A DNA stretch of 64,000 nucleotides from Flavobacterium psychrophilum (GCA_945860385.1 CAMAQD010000014.1:41755-105754); one strand, 5' to 3'; shown: positions 1 to 10,008, counted from the first letter of the stretch. Notes: generated from the letters alone by a model not told the origin. Made by a program: numbers and translations.

Positions 1-1242
1 TTTATAGGCATCTTTATTCGACTCCAACCTATTAGGAATTAAAACATTATATATTCTAGGATTATTTTCTTTTAGAATTAACTGCGTGGGTGACACATCA
101 TAATATTTTAAATAATATGTCTGTTGGTTATATAATGGATCGTAGTGTATGTCAAAGTACGAAGATTTAAAGAAAGCGATAAGTAATATACATCCCCCTA
201 TCCCTACCAGTACCAAGTTAGGTGTTTTATTGTAGTGTCGTAATTTTGTTTCAACTAACTTATAGGATAAGAACGATAAAATATATGTTATCATAACTAA
301 CAATACATATATGTATAATTTATTTACAGTTATAAATCTATACTCAAGGTTTTTAAATAATACTACTATAGGCCAATGCCATAAGTACAAAGAATAGGAT
401 AATTTCCCTATATGAACAAATATTTTGCTACTTAATATTTTACCTAAAAAATCGTTCCCAGAACTAAAATAAATTATAAAGGATGCTCCAAATACTGGTA
501 AAACAGCTATCTGACTTAAACTTTTTGTAGCGAAGAAGTAACTCGTTAAAATTAGTATTAATCCCAATAAAGGAAGAAGTTGTTTATTAATTTTAGAAAT
601 TTTGATATTTTTTGGAAGACTTGTTATAACACCGCCTATTGACAGTTCCCAAATTCTGAAAGGTAACATATAGAAAGTAAATTGCGGCTTTATATTTACA
701 AAATAAATAAATAAACCAAGACTAATAATTGTTATTAACAATAGCGGTTTTAGAAAAGTCTTAAAAAATTTATAAATAATAATAAGTACGAAGGGATAGA
801 TAAGATAAAATTGCTCTTCGATGGAAAGAGACCATGTGTGCAAAAAAAATGAATTATCCGCCGTTTGTCCCCAATAATCACCAAAATTAAAATATGCGTG
901 GAAATTAAAATATGAAAAAATCGCTGGTATTATGTCTTTTAGCATTTCGATATAGGTAGGTCGAAATATTAAAAATGGCAAAATTATAATAGTTGTTATA
1001 ATTACTGTTAATAATAATGGGATTATTCTCTTTACTCTTTTAAGCCAAAAGTCTGACATTTTAAACGTTTCATTTCTAATGCCTTTTATTAAAATACTTG
1101 TTATTAAATATCCTGAAATTACAAAAAAGACATCTACTCCATAATAACCTCCAATTAAAAAATTTGAATTTAGATGAAATATTATTACAGCAACTACAGC
1201 AATTGTTCTTAAGCCATCTATCTCAGGTCTATATATTGTCAT
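1..1242 (-). CDS. Acyltransferase-3 family membrane O-acyltransferase (OafA/YrhL-like), 3' part beyond window
   Basis: The minus strand is open from an ATG at 1242 to the left edge (414 codons), so the C-terminus is missing. The N-terminus reads RPEIDGLRTIAVVAVIIFH and is followed by FFVISGYLI, the two hallmark segments of acyltransferase-3 enzymes that acylate surface polysaccharide sugars at the inner membrane. About ten hydrophobic segments follow, and the last ~60 visible residues leave the membrane part. Relatives of 600-650 residues carry a periplasmic SGNH domain there; its catalytic motifs are outside this window. It sits at the left end of the polysaccharide locus, on the opposite strand to it. 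The family call is secure; the substrate is unknown. Confidence 0.85.
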   Translation of the reverse strand, partial: MTIYRPEIDGLRTIAVVAVIIFHLNSNFLIGGYYGVDVFFVISGYLITSILIKGIRNETFKMSDFWLKRVKRIIPLLLTVIITTIIILPFLIFRPTYIEMLKDIIPAIFSYFNFHAYFNFGDYWGQTADNSFFLHTWSLSIEEQFYLIYPFVLIIIYKFFKTFLKPLLLITIISLGLFIYFVNIKPQFTFYMLPFRIWELSIGGVITSLPKNIKISKINKQLLPLLGLILILTSYFFATKSLSQIAVLPVFGASFIIYFSSGNDFLGKILSSKIFVHIGKLSYSLYLWHWPIVVLFKNLEYRFITVNKLYIYVLLVMITYILSFLSYKLVETKLRHYNKTPNLVLVGIGGCILLIAFFKSSYFDIHYDPLYNQQTYYLKYYDVSPTQLILKENNPRIYNVLIPNRLESNKDAYK

Positions 1243-1292
1243 TTGTTAAAAATTATATGTAATATAAGTTGATTAATTATTTTCCTAATAAC

Positions 1293-1301
1293 GTCAGTCT
1301 G
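1293..1301 (+). repeat. Left copy of a 9-nt direct repeat flanking the IS remnant
   Basis: The 9-mer GTCAGTCTG here recurs at 3042-3050 in the same orientation, and four further bases match after a two-base difference. The pair brackets the decayed transposase. It is too short to be proof of element ends and could be chance. Confidence 0.3.
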
Positions 1302-1364
1302 TGAAAAACTTTCGTTTTGATTTAAACAAATATAACTAAATACTTGTAAAAAATAGGAATTTGC

Positions 1365-2914
1365 GTGTTTTTAGTCATGCTACATATGCAAGTAATTTCC
1401 CGCCAACAAATGCGTGTTTCTAGTCTAGAAGACGGTCCTTCCCATGATAATCAAGTACGTTTTATAGATGCTTTTGTAAATGTTATAGGTCTTGCTAAAT
1501 TTGATTTTGAATTACGAACGCTCAAAAGCGAAGGTCGTCCTAGATAAAACACTCGAATGTTTCTACAAGTCTATTTATATGGTTATTTCAACAGTATTAG
1601 AAGTTTCCGAAATCTAGAAAAAGAATGTTGAAGAAATATCGAAATGCAATGGCTTTTAGAGGGTGTTCGTCCTAATTTTCTTAGTGTCTCGGATTTTAGA
1701 AAGAACAATCCTAAAGCTTTAAAGAACACCTTCAAATTATTTGTTGGCTTCCTATAATGATTCCGACTTGATATGCGGAGAAACCTTCGCCATTGCTGTT
1801 ACCAAAAGCAGAGCCTACAATAGTAAAAAGCCAACTTTAACCAAAAGAAAGTCGATAAGCGTCTGGCTTATATCCACGCCAAAATCCAAGAATACATTGT
1901 TGCAATAGACGAAAATGACGTCAAAGAAAACCCTGTTAAAATTAAAAATATCGAAAAACATTTAGCGCGTTTATACCAAAACAAACTGCGTTACGAATTC
2001 CTGGAAGAAAAATTAAAAGAAAGTGGTGAGCCTCAAATAAGTACTACCGATAGTGACTCAAGAGTTTTATTGGTTCAGGTTTATGTAGTTGAAATATCGT
2101 TTAACATCCAATCAGCCGTCGATGCCAAACACAATTTGGTGATGGATACGCACACCATTAACAAGAACGACCGTAGCACCTTGTCAGCTATTGCTTTAGA
2201 AGCCAAAGAAAATCTAGGGATTGATACCTACATCGCTTTGGTAGACAAAGACTATCATAGAGACAAACAAATAGAAATTTGCGCACTACCCAATATCATT
2301 ACCATTGTAACTCAACCTGCACTAGGAAAAAGCAAGGAAAATGGCACCCAACCTGATTATCGGGTATCCCATTTTAAGTATTATTAAACCACAGATACCT
2401 ATACTTGTCCACAAGGAGAAATGCCACCTACCACGGGCAAATGGTACAAGAAAAGCAGTTCAAAAGTAAGCTATAACTTCAAAAAACACCGAACCTTCAA
2501 ATGCAAGGAATTTCCAATCAAGTTATTATGTACTAGTAGGGCAGCAGGCAAGGAAATAGACCAAAGTTAATTTGCCGATTCGGTAGAAGAAAACAACAAA
2601 CGCTATCACTCAGATGGGCAACTCTAATGCAAGTAACAGGAAATCAACGAATACATCTTTGTCACCATCAAACGATTATGGGATACAACCACACGAATTT
2701 TACAGGACTCGAAAAAATAAACGGTGAGCACAGCTTAATTATGTTGGTCTATAACATCAAACGCTGCACCAATATATGGGGCGTTCCCGATTTGATTGCC
2801 AAACTCCAAAAATGGAACCCACCCTACAAGACAAAAGTCTTGTTTTTGCTAAAAACGGAATATAACAAGCTAAATTTAGAGTCGTTTTTTACTCCAAATA
2901 AATTAGTAGCTTAA
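1365..2914 (+). pseudogene. Decayed IS1182-family transposase
   Basis: Pieces of one transposase can be read in order across all three frames, broken by stops and frameshifts. The N-terminal piece (1365-1547) ends in a GRPR stretch matching the family's GRPxYxPxDLLKLY region. Then come IRSFRNLEKEC, RNIEMQWLLEGVRPNFLSV and SDFRKNN (about 1595-1710), matching the IS1182 segment before the DDE core. The middle piece (about 1780-2387) contains ISTTDSDSR, an AVDAKHNLV segment and ALVDKDYH, around the catalytic aspartates. The tail (about 2627-2914) reads GYNHTNFTGLEKINGEHSL, the usual C-terminal signature. At least four disruptions make it inactive. The family assignment is firm; exact ends are not. 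Confidence 0.85.
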
Positions 2915-3041
2915 AAACAATAGTACTTGGCTGTTGGAGTAAAGAAAATATTACAGAGAAAATGGCAAATGAATTTTTGGAACATCACAGAAATTTAAAT
3001 AAAAATTTCATAATTATAGACAGTAAGCGTTCAACCTTTTA

Positions 3042-3050
3042 GTCAGTCTG
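3042..3050 (+). repeat. Right copy of a 9-nt direct repeat flanking the IS remnant
   Basis: Identical to 1293-1301 and in the same orientation, beyond the 3' end of the decayed transposase. Confidence 0.3.
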
Positions 3051-3052
3051 CC

Positions 3053-3096
3053 AAAACCTATAGACTTCAAGTCTAAAGTGGTTTTGTGTACACAAA
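3053..3096. repeat. Nested hairpin plus perfect 14-nt palindrome
   Basis: Arms AAAACC (3053-3058) and GGTTTT (3080-3085) enclose TAGACTT-C-AAGTCTA (3061-3075). TTTGTGTACACAAA (3083-3096) is a perfect palindrome overlapping the outer arm. There is no T-run, so a classical terminator is unlikely. It may be the end of the old insertion sequence or a protein-binding site. Confidence 0.5.
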
Positions 3097-3460
3097 TATA
3101 CAATTATCTTTTTAGAAGTCATTAATTTTGGCTCTTTTATAAGAGACAACAAAGATTTAATTATTTAAAAATGTATTTTATCGGATTTAAAAATCCATAG
3201 AACAGATTTATTTTTAAAATTTGGAAAGCTTATATATTTTTGAAAAAGTTTTGAAATACATAATTAAAAAAGACTACCATTTTTTTTAATTTTAATAATT
3301 ATTAATTATTGTATTATTTTTTTGAAAGTATAGATTTTACTGATAAACAATAACCTATACATAATTTACAAAAAAATAATCAAAATTTCAGGTATTAATT
3401 TGCCAGTCAATCACATAATATAATGCACCCAATATACTTATAAATTTTACATCTACAAAA

Positions 3461-3886
3461 ATGAAAACAGGAATTACCTTTAGCGCCTTTGATCTATTAC
3501 ACGCTGGGCACGTGAAAATGCTTGAAGAAGCAAAACTTCATTGCGACTATTTAATTGTGGGATTACAAACCGATCCTACTTTGGACCGTCCAACAAAAAA
3601 TAAGCCTACTCAAACTGTAGTCGAACGTTACATTCAATTGAAAGCGTGTAAATTTGTCGATGAAGTAGTCCCTTATGCCACAGAGCAAGACTTGGAAGAC
3701 ATCTTAAAGTCTTTTACCATTGATGTCCGCATTGTTGGTGATGAATACAAGAACAAAGATTTTACTGGCAGAACGTATTGTGAGGACAAGGGAATTGAGC
3801 TATATTTTAACACGAGAGACCATCGTTTTTCAAGTACAAGTTTAAGACAAGAAGTATATAAAAAAGAACTTTCAAATATATACTAA
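3461..3886 (+). CDS. Cytidylyltransferase-like nucleotidyltransferase (TagD/GCT-type)
   Basis: This 141-residue protein is one nucleotidyltransferase domain. It has the HAGH nucleotide-binding motif at residues 14-17 and a second motif RFSSTSLR at 122-129, where family members carry the (R)(S/T)T(S/D)xI-type site. Such enzymes couple CTP or ATP to an alcohol phosphate such as glycerol-3-phosphate, giving an activated head group. It is the first intact gene of the polysaccharide locus, so it may activate a glycerol- or ribitol-phosphate-type substituent; that role is inferred from context. The length matches single-domain glycerol-3-phosphate cytidylyltransferases. The true acceptor cannot be read from the sequence. 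Confidence 0.75.
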   Translation: MKTGITFSAFDLLHAGHVKMLEEAKLHCDYLIVGLQTDPTLDRPTKNKPTQTVVERYIQLKACKFVDEVVPYATEQDLEDILKSFTIDVRIVGDEYKNKDFTGRTYCEDKGIELYFNTRDHRFSSTSLRQEVYKKELSNIY

Positions 3887-4006
3887 GGCAATTGTTATTG
3901 AGCTCTTTATTAAGGTCTAACTTTATTCTTATGTAGAATGATCAAAATTTGATATGAAATGTTTTATCATTTTGCATTAATTCGAGTATGTTATTAAATA
4001 TATAAA

Positions 4007-4014
4007 TATATTTG
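4007..4014 (+). promoter_or_regulatory. Possible -7 promoter element (TATATTTG) of ugd
   Basis: The octamer fits the Bacteroidetes TAnnTTTG consensus and lies 20 nt before the ugd start. No well-spaced TTG -33 element is visible, so support is partial. Confidence 0.4.
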
Positions 4015-4034
4015 AAGAAAAATTAATAAATATA

Positions 4035-5447
4035 ATGGAAATAAAAAATATATGTTGTCTGGGTGCCGGTTATGTAGGTGGTCCAACGATGTCGGTTATC
4101 GCTTTAAAATGCCCTGAAATTAAAGTAACTGTAGTAGATTTAAATGAGGCGCGTATTGCAGCTTGGAATGATGAAAATTTAGATAATTTACCGGTTTACG
4201 AACCAAGATTGGCAGAAGTAGTTGGAGAAGCGCGAGGGCGTAATCTTTTTTTCTCTACTGATGTTGATGCTGCAATTGATGCCGCTGATATGATTTTTAT
4301 AGCTGTAAATACACCAACTAAAACCTACGGTGAAGGAAAGGGTATGGCTGCGGATCTTAAATTTGTTGAATTGTGCGCAAGACAAATTGCCCGAGTTTCT
4401 AAAAATGATAAAATCATTGTCGAAAAATCGACATTGCCCGTTCGTACTGCTGAAACGTTACAAACTATTCTAGAAAGTACAGGTAATGGCGTTCATTTTG
4501 AAGTTTTGTCCAATCCAGAATTTTTAGCTGAAGGGACCGCTATAGAAGATTTATTCAATGCCGATAGGGTATTGATTGGAGGAAAGCAAACTCCAAAGGG
4601 AAAAGAAGCAATACAAGCTTTAGTTGACGTTTACGCCCATTGGTTGACTCCAAAACAAATTTTAACAACAAATGTTTGGTCTTCTGAATTGTCTAAATTA
4701 ACTGCTAATGCTTTCTTAGCGCAGCGTATATCTTCTATTAATGCACTTTCTGCATTGTGCGAAGTAACAGAGGCAAATGTTGATGAAGTTGCCAATGCTA
4801 TTGGTACTGATAGTCGTATAGGCCCTAAATTTCTGAAAGCCTCGGTTGGATTTGGAGGTTCTTGTTTTCAGAAAGACATCTTAAACTTGGTGTATTTATG
4901 TCGTTATTTTAATTTACCCGAAGTAGCAAATTATTGGGAGCAAGTTATAATTTTAAACGATTATCAAAAATCCCGTTTTGCCAAAAAAATTATAAGTTCG
5001 TTATTTAATACCGTTAGCGACAAGAAAATAACTTTTTTAGGATGGGCTTTTAAAAAGGATACCAATGATACCCGAGAGTCGGCAGCAATTTATGTAGCTG
5101 AACATCTTATTGAAGATGGTGCCCAAATACACGTTTATGACCCTAAAGTTTCTGAGGAAAAAATTAAAGCAGATATGAGTTATTTATGGGAATTAAATGG
5201 GCTTACTGACAAAAGAATAGCGTCAAAATTAAAACAAATTTTTGTTTATAAAACGCCTATGGAGGCATTAGATCAGGCCCATGCGGTTGCTTTATTGACT
5301 GAATGGGACGAATTTAAAACTTACGATTGGAAAACTATTTATACCAAGATGTACAAACCAGCTTTTGTATTTGACGGACGTAATATTCTAGATGCAGATA
5401 CATTAACAGCCATTGGTTTTCAGGTGAAAGGAATTGGTAAAGGGTAA
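4035..5447 (+). CDS. ugd: UDP-glucose 6-dehydrogenase
   Basis: The enzyme oxidises UDP-glucose to UDP-glucuronate with two NAD+. The N-terminal Rossmann motif GAGYVGG is at residues 10-16 and the catalytic cysteine is C277 in [10 protein letters not shown]. Conserved VNTPTKTYG (91-99) and a C-terminal UDP-binding domain are present. At 470 residues it is nearer to the longer, animal-like UDP-glucose dehydrogenases than to the ~390-residue E. coli form. UDP-glucuronate would feed the UDP-glucuronate decarboxylase at 23.6 kb or be used directly as a uronic acid donor. It stands alone between two spacers at the head of the main gene run. Confidence 0.95.
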   Translation: MEIKNICCLGAGYVGGPTMSVIALKCPEIKVTVVDLNEARIAAWNDENLDNLPVYEPRLAEVVGEARGRNLFFSTDVDAAIDAADMIFIAVNTPTKTYGEGKGMAADLKFVELCARQIARVSKNDKIIVEKSTLPVRTAETLQTILESTGNGVHFEVLSNPEFLAEGTAIEDLFNADRVLIGGKQTPKGKEAIQALVDVYAHWLTPKQILTTNVWSSELSKLTANAFLAQRISSINALSALCEVTEANVDEVANAIGTDSRIGPKFLKASVGFGGSCFQKDILNLVYLCRYFNLPEVANYWEQVIILNDYQKSRFAKKIISSLFNTVSDKKITFLGWAFKKDTNDTRESAAIYVAEHLIEDGAQIHVYDPKVSEEKIKADMSYLWELNGLTDKRIASKLKQIFVYKTPMEALDQAHAVALLTEWDEFKTYDWKTIYTKMYKPAFVFDGRNILDADTLTAIGFQVKGIGKG

Positions 5448-5493
5448 ACATCTTAATATAGAAATCTATTTTTAACCATTTTAATTTCATTTC

Positions 5494-6795
5494 TTGAAAG
5501 ATATTTTAATAAAACTCAAACAGCATCCTAAGTACGATACAATTGTAAGTTGGGGGAAATTAATTTCGATTACTGGAAGTGCTCAAATTATTGTGCAGGC
5601 CGTCGGTTTTGTATGTGGTATTTTAGTTATTCGACTTTTACCAACTCAAGAATATGCTCTTTATACCCTTGCCAATACAATGCTTGGTACTATGACTGTA
5701 CTCTCAGATGCAGGCATATCAACTGGGGTTATGGCACAGGGAGGTAAGGTATGGCAAAATCGGGAAAAACTTGGTGTGGTAATGGCAACAGGATTAGATT
5801 TACGTCGAAAGTTTGCTATAGGTAGTTTGATTCTATCTACACCCATATTGTTGTATTTGCTTTTACATAACGGAGCCAGTTGGATAATGGCTATTATGAT
5901 TGTGTTATCTTTAATTCCTGCTTTTTATGCAGCTCTTTCTGATTCTTTGCTTGAAATTGTTCCTGGCTTACACCAGTCTATACTACCACTTCAAAAAAAT
6001 CAGGTAGTTGTGAGTTTGGGTAGATTGCTTCTTTCAGCGGTAAGTCTTTTTATTTTTCCTTGGACTTTTGTCGCAATTTTGGCAAACGGTATACCAAGGA
6101 TATATGGAAATATACAATTAAAAAAGATATCTAAGGACTTTATTGATAATGATCAAAATCCCGATCCCGTAGTTAGGGAAGATATATTAAAAATAGTTAA
6201 ACGTATACTACCTGGAGCTATTTTTTACTCTTTTTCAGGACAAATCACCATATGGATTGTTTCGGTATTTGGAAATATTACTTCTATTGCACAACTAGGT
6301 GCTTTAGGTCGAATTGCAGTTTTGTTAAACATTATTAGTGTTCTGATTGGGACCCTGTTAGTACCTCGTTTTTCGAGACTAGAGAATAATAGTTTAATAT
6401 TATTGAAGCGATATAGTCAGGTGATTTTGATGTGTACTATTTTGATGATTTTATTTGCAGCAGGGGTATATATATTTTCAGATAAAATTTTATGGATTTT
6501 AGGTAATAATTACAGTTCACTTAATTCTGAATTATTCCTTGTTATGCTCAGTTCTTGTTTAAACTTGATTGCTGGAGTAGCTTATCTTCTTTATTCTTCA
6601 AAAGGATGGATTTTACCTCCTTTATATTCCATTTCGAAAACAGTTGTAGTTCTTATTGTAGCTAGTTTAGTTTTTGATTTATCAACTTTGGAAGGGGCTT
6701 TGTATCTAAATATACTATTTTCAATTACAGCAGTATTATCAGATGTTTTTTATGGGTATTATAATATACTTAAAATTGATTCAATAACTAAATAA
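5494..6795 (+). CDS. Polysaccharide flippase (Wzx/MATE-like)
   Basis: This is a 433-residue, strongly hydrophobic protein with about 12 predicted membrane helices, beginning with an amphipathic segment and GSAQIIVQAVGFVCGILVIRLL. That layout and length fit the oligosaccharide flippases of the MOP superfamily, which move undecaprenyl-linked repeat units to the periplasmic side. The only start in frame after the upstream stop (TAA at 5482-5484) is TTG at 5494. It follows ugd by 46 nt and is the only flippase candidate in the locus, supporting a Wzx/Wzy-dependent pathway. Substrate specificity cannot be inferred. Confidence 0.85.
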   Translation: MKDILIKLKQHPKYDTIVSWGKLISITGSAQIIVQAVGFVCGILVIRLLPTQEYALYTLANTMLGTMTVLSDAGISTGVMAQGGKVWQNREKLGVVMATGLDLRRKFAIGSLILSTPILLYLLLHNGASWIMAIMIVLSLIPAFYAALSDSLLEIVPGLHQSILPLQKNQVVVSLGRLLLSAVSLFIFPWTFVAILANGIPRIYGNIQLKKISKDFIDNDQNPDPVVREDILKIVKRILPGAIFYSFSGQITIWIVSVFGNITSIAQLGALGRIAVLLNIISVLIGTLLVPRFSRLENNSLILLKRYSQVILMCTILMILFAAGVYIFSDKILWILGNNYSSLNSELFLVMLSSCLNLIAGVAYLLYSSKGWILPPLYSISKTVVVLIVASLVFDLSTLEGALYLNILFSITAVLSDVFYGYYNILKIDSITK

Positions 6796-6823
6796 GATGA
6801 AAAAGCATAAAACAAATTAAACA

Positions 6824-7621
6824 ATGAAAGAGCAAAATAATTTCAGATCTAAAATTAGGGAATTTTTTACTAAAATTAGAATATTTACAAATTCGCTTAA
6901 TGGATTTTTATTCCATTCTTTATACTGTAAATTCAGCATTACAGACAAAAGTATTAGAAAAGTGATTATTAACTCTAATGTTAATTACTATGATAAGACT
7001 TGTATAGCTTTAATTGATTCATTAGTTAAGTATGGTGTTAAAAAGGGAGATATTATTTTGATGGTTGGTGGTTATTCTAAGATAGAAAAGTTTAATTATT
7101 ATGGTGTAGAATCTTATTTTTTAGATAATAATTCAATTGACTATACTGCTTTTATTGGTATTTTGGAATTGAATTTGACTAATGATATTGATTATTTTTT
7201 TTATATACATGATACAACTGTAATATATTCTAATAAATTTGCTAATGTATTTTATAAATATCCTGTAAAAAAACAGTATGCATATTCTATAGGTACGTTT
7301 ATAAGTATGAATATCGGATTTTATTCTAAAGAAAGTTTAATAAAAAACAAAACACTTATAATGGATTGTAAAAACATTGATTATTCGCAAGAAGCTATAT
7401 ACAACTCTAAAGTTTTAGGTTTTGAAATGGAAGATTCAATTTTTAAAAATAGTTTTAAATTTCGAAAGACTATTTTTTCTGGTTATTCTTTTCCAATTAT
7501 AAGTGAAACTATTTATGTAGGTCAACAAAGAATAGAAGAAAATTTTAAACAACTAGGAATACTAAAATATAAAGCAAATAGTAATCATTTAGGAAAATAT
7601 AAAACAACACTTACTGAATAA
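6824..7621 (+). CDS. Unrecognised protein of the polysaccharide locus, possible glycosyltransferase
   Basis: I do not recognise a family. The 265-residue product starts with a basic stretch, has no clear membrane helix or signal peptide, and is rich in Asn, Lys, Tyr and Ile. A segment around residues 50-75 (IINSNVNYYDKTCIALIDSL) and the later DYFFYIHDTTVIY (about 126-138) recall the strand, acceptor helix and acidic loop of a GT-A nucleotide-diphospho-sugar fold, with HDTT in place of DxD. It lies between the flippase and glf, where a glycosyltransferase would be expected. Its codon use is more AT-rich than that of ugd, suggesting recent acquisition. The function is a guess from context. Confidence 0.6.
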   Translation: MKEQNNFRSKIREFFTKIRIFTNSLNGFLFHSLYCKFSITDKSIRKVIINSNVNYYDKTCIALIDSLVKYGVKKGDIILMVGGYSKIEKFNYYGVESYFLDNNSIDYTAFIGILELNLTNDIDYFFYIHDTTVIYSNKFANVFYKYPVKKQYAYSIGTFISMNIGFYSKESLIKNKTLIMDCKNIDYSQEAIYNSKVLGFEMEDSIFKNSFKFRKTIFSGYSFPIISETIYVGQQRIEENFKQLGILKYKANSNHLGKYKTTLTE

Positions 7622-7721
7622 ATAGCAAAATTCAATAAAGTCCTAAAATTAAGGTGCTATCAAAACGTTAAAATAAATTAAGGAGTTTTTATATGCCTAA
7701 AAAAGTGTAAAACTAATATTT

Positions 7722-8825
7722 ATGAATAAAAAATATGATTATTTAATTGTGGGCTCCGGTTTGTTTGGCTCTGTTTTTGCAAATGAGGCCAAAAAGAAAG
7801 GTAAAATTTGTTTGGTTATCGATAAGCGAAATCAATTAGGTGGCAATGTATATTGTGAAAAAGTCGCAGATATTAATGTACATAAATATGGTGCCCATAT
7901 TTTTCATACAAATGATAAAAAAATATGGGATTATGTTAATAATCTAGTCGAATTTAACAGATATACCAATAGTCCTGTTGCAAATTATAAAGGGGAACTT
8001 TATAATTTACCTTTTAATATGAATACCTTTTACCAATTATGGGGAGTGAAAACCCCAGAAGAGGCCAAAAATAAAATTCAAGAACAAATTCAAGATTTAA
8101 ATATCACAAACCCTTCTAATTTAGAAGAACAGGCATTATCTTTAGTTGGTAAGGATGTTTATTATAAGTTGATCAAGGGATACACAGAAAAACAGTGGGG
8201 TCGCAAAGCTACGGACTTACCAGCATTCATAATCAAAAGACTCCCTGTTCGATTTACATATGACAATAATTACTTTAACGATACCTATCAAGGTATACCA
8301 ATTGGAGGATATAATAAATTGATTGATGCATTATTAGAAGGAATTGAAACTATAACTGATGTAGATTATTTTGAAAATAGAGAGGATTGGAATACGAAAG
8401 CTGACAAAGTTGTATTTACAGGTAGAATTGACGAGTATTTTGGATTTAAATATGGGAAGTTAAATTACAGAAGTTTAAAATTTGAAACGGAAATTCTTGA
8501 CACTGATAATTTTCAGGGGAATGCTGTGATAAATTACACGGATTCAGAAACTCCCTATACACGTATTTTAGAGCACAAACATTTTGAGTTTGGCAATCAA
8601 AAAAAGACAGTAGTTACCAAAGAATATTCTCAGGAGTGGGAAGAAGGAAAGGAACCTTATTATCCTGTTAATGATAGTCTTAATAATGATTTGTTTAACC
8701 GATACAAAGAGTTGTCAAAGAACGAATCGAATGTTATTTTTGGAGGGCGTTTGGCCGAGTATAAATACTATGATATGCATCAAGTAATTGCTTCTGCTTT
8801 AAAAAAAGCCGCTGATTTAATATAA
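7722..8825 (+). CDS. glf: UDP-galactopyranose mutase
   Basis: The flavoenzyme interconverts UDP-galactopyranose and UDP-galactofuranose. The 367 residues match the bacterial family length. The FAD-binding GSGLFG (residues 11-16), a downstream IDKRNQLGGN, the HKYGAHIFHT segment and the GYTEKQWG motif are all typical. It implies galactofuranose in the polymer, although no obvious galactofuranosyltransferase can be named among the neighbours. A 100-nt spacer before it contains a tiny ORF (7693-7710) behind an AAGGAG sequence. Confidence 0.95.
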   Translation: MNKKYDYLIVGSGLFGSVFANEAKKKGKICLVIDKRNQLGGNVYCEKVADINVHKYGAHIFHTNDKKIWDYVNNLVEFNRYTNSPVANYKGELYNLPFNMNTFYQLWGVKTPEEAKNKIQEQIQDLNITNPSNLEEQALSLVGKDVYYKLIKGYTEKQWGRKATDLPAFIIKRLPVRFTYDNNYFNDTYQGIPIGGYNKLIDALLEGIETITDVDYFENREDWNTKADKVVFTGRIDEYFGFKYGKLNYRSLKFETEILDTDNFQGNAVINYTDSETPYTRILEHKHFEFGNQKKTVVTKEYSQEWEEGKEPYYPVNDSLNNDLFNRYKELSKNESNVIFGGRLAEYKYYDMHQVIASALKKAADLI

Positions 8826-8930
8826 CGACTATTTATAATTATTGTTATATAGAAATAAAATAGCTGATTCGATAAATCTAAATAGAAGAGAAAAATAAAA
8901 AAATTTTGTTTTCAAAATTGGAAATGTAGT

Positions 8931-8938
8931 TAATTTTG
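8931..8938 (+). promoter_or_regulatory. Possible -7 promoter element (TAATTTTG) just before an acyltransferase gene
   Basis: TAATTTTG lies 6 nt before the ATG, with a TTTTG 22 nt upstream (TTG at 8906-8908). If used, the transcript would be almost leaderless. An unused match in AT-rich DNA is also possible. Confidence 0.35.
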
Positions 8939-8943
8939 CCAAA

Positions 8944-9996
8944 ATGAATGAAAATCGTTTAAATCAAATTGATATTGCTAAAGGGATTGGTATTATACTT
9001 GTTGTTGTAGGTCATACTACTACATACTTGGGGTTTGAAAAAGTTATTTATCAATTTCATATGCCTCTTTTTTTTATTTTATCAGGTTTTTTTTTTAAAG
9101 ATAAATATGTTAAGCAACCGCTTGTTTTTTTATTAAGTAGATTAAAGAGATTATACATTCCGTATGTACTTAATGGTTTGAGATTGTTTATTGTATTTTT
9201 AGTCATCAGCTATTTAGTACGAGAAAATACAGGATTTTCAATTTTAGGTGGACTTTATTATAGTTTTCTAATAATTTTGGGTATAGGTAGTGCTCCATTG
9301 GCAGGTACTATTTGGTTTTTAAGAGCTTTATTCTTTGTTAGTTTTATTTTTATTTTTTTAAAATGGATAATTAGTAAAATTAATTGTAATCATAATATAA
9401 TTCTATTTATCTCGGTGTTAGGTTTTTTGATTATTGGTTATAAAACACAATTGCCTTATCGGGTTAGTTCATCTTTTGTAGCCTTGTTTTTTTATTATAT
9501 TGGATATTTATATGCTAGCAATATGGAGTACGTAAAAATGAATTTATTATTTTTTATTATAGCCTTGGTGGTTTTAATTTATTCGTCGATTATCAATATA
9601 GTCGATTTAGCATATAATACATATACCTCTATTTCACTATTTATTTTAAGTTCAATTTGCGGTACATATTCCGTTTTATTTGTTTGCAAAAAAATTAAAC
9701 AGAATAGTTTTTTAGAATTCATTGGAAAAAAGTCTTTAGCGATTATGATATTTCATTTTCTGTGTTTTGTACCAATAAATTTGATGATTGTTTTTCTATA
9801 TAATTTACCACTAGAACGAATACTTGATTACCCAACAATTAAAGAGTATCATTGGTGGTGGATATTGTATAGTGTTGTGGGGGTTTTAGGACCTCTTCTT
9901 ATTGATAAAATAATTATAGATTTTGAAAAATTATTGCCACGATGTTTTACCTTCAGTTTTTGGTTTGAAAAATTAAATATTTATATAATAAAATAA
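8944..9996 (+). CDS. Acyltransferase-3 family membrane O-acyltransferase
   Basis: The N-terminus NQIDIAKGIGIILVVVGH and the PLFFILSGFFFKD segment are the two signature stretches of acyltransferase-3 proteins, with the catalytic-type histidine in VVGH. The 350 residues are almost all membrane helices (about ten), with no SGNH extension, so this is the short WecH/NodX-like form. It probably O-acetylates a sugar of the capsule repeat. The reading frame ends 12 nt before the next glycosyltransferase. Family certain, substrate unknown. Confidence 0.85.
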   Translation: MNENRLNQIDIAKGIGIILVVVGHTTTYLGFEKVIYQFHMPLFFILSGFFFKDKYVKQPLVFLLSRLKRLYIPYVLNGLRLFIVFLVISYLVRENTGFSILGGLYYSFLIILGIGSAPLAGTIWFLRALFFVSFIFIFLKWIISKINCNHNIILFISVLGFLIIGYKTQLPYRVSSSFVALFFYYIGYLYASNMEYVKMNLLFFIIALVVLIYSSIINIVDLAYNTYTSISLFILSSICGTYSVLFVCKKIKQNSFLEFIGKKSLAIMIFHFLCFVPINLMIVFLYNLPLERILDYPTIKEYHWWWILYSVVGVLGPLLIDKIIIDFEKLLPRCFTFSFWFEKLNIYIIK

Positions 9997-10008
9997 AATA
10001 ATAGTATA

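Larger units (their letters stand above)
2915..3460. other. Gene-free 546-nt spacer with paired palindromes
   Basis: I see no coding capacity. The left half holds the right copy of the 9-nt direct repeat (3042-3050), an imperfect hairpin (3053-3085) and a perfect 14-nt palindrome (3083-3096). The right half is very AT-rich. No convincing -33/-7 promoter for the downstream gene was found. Confidence 0.6.
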
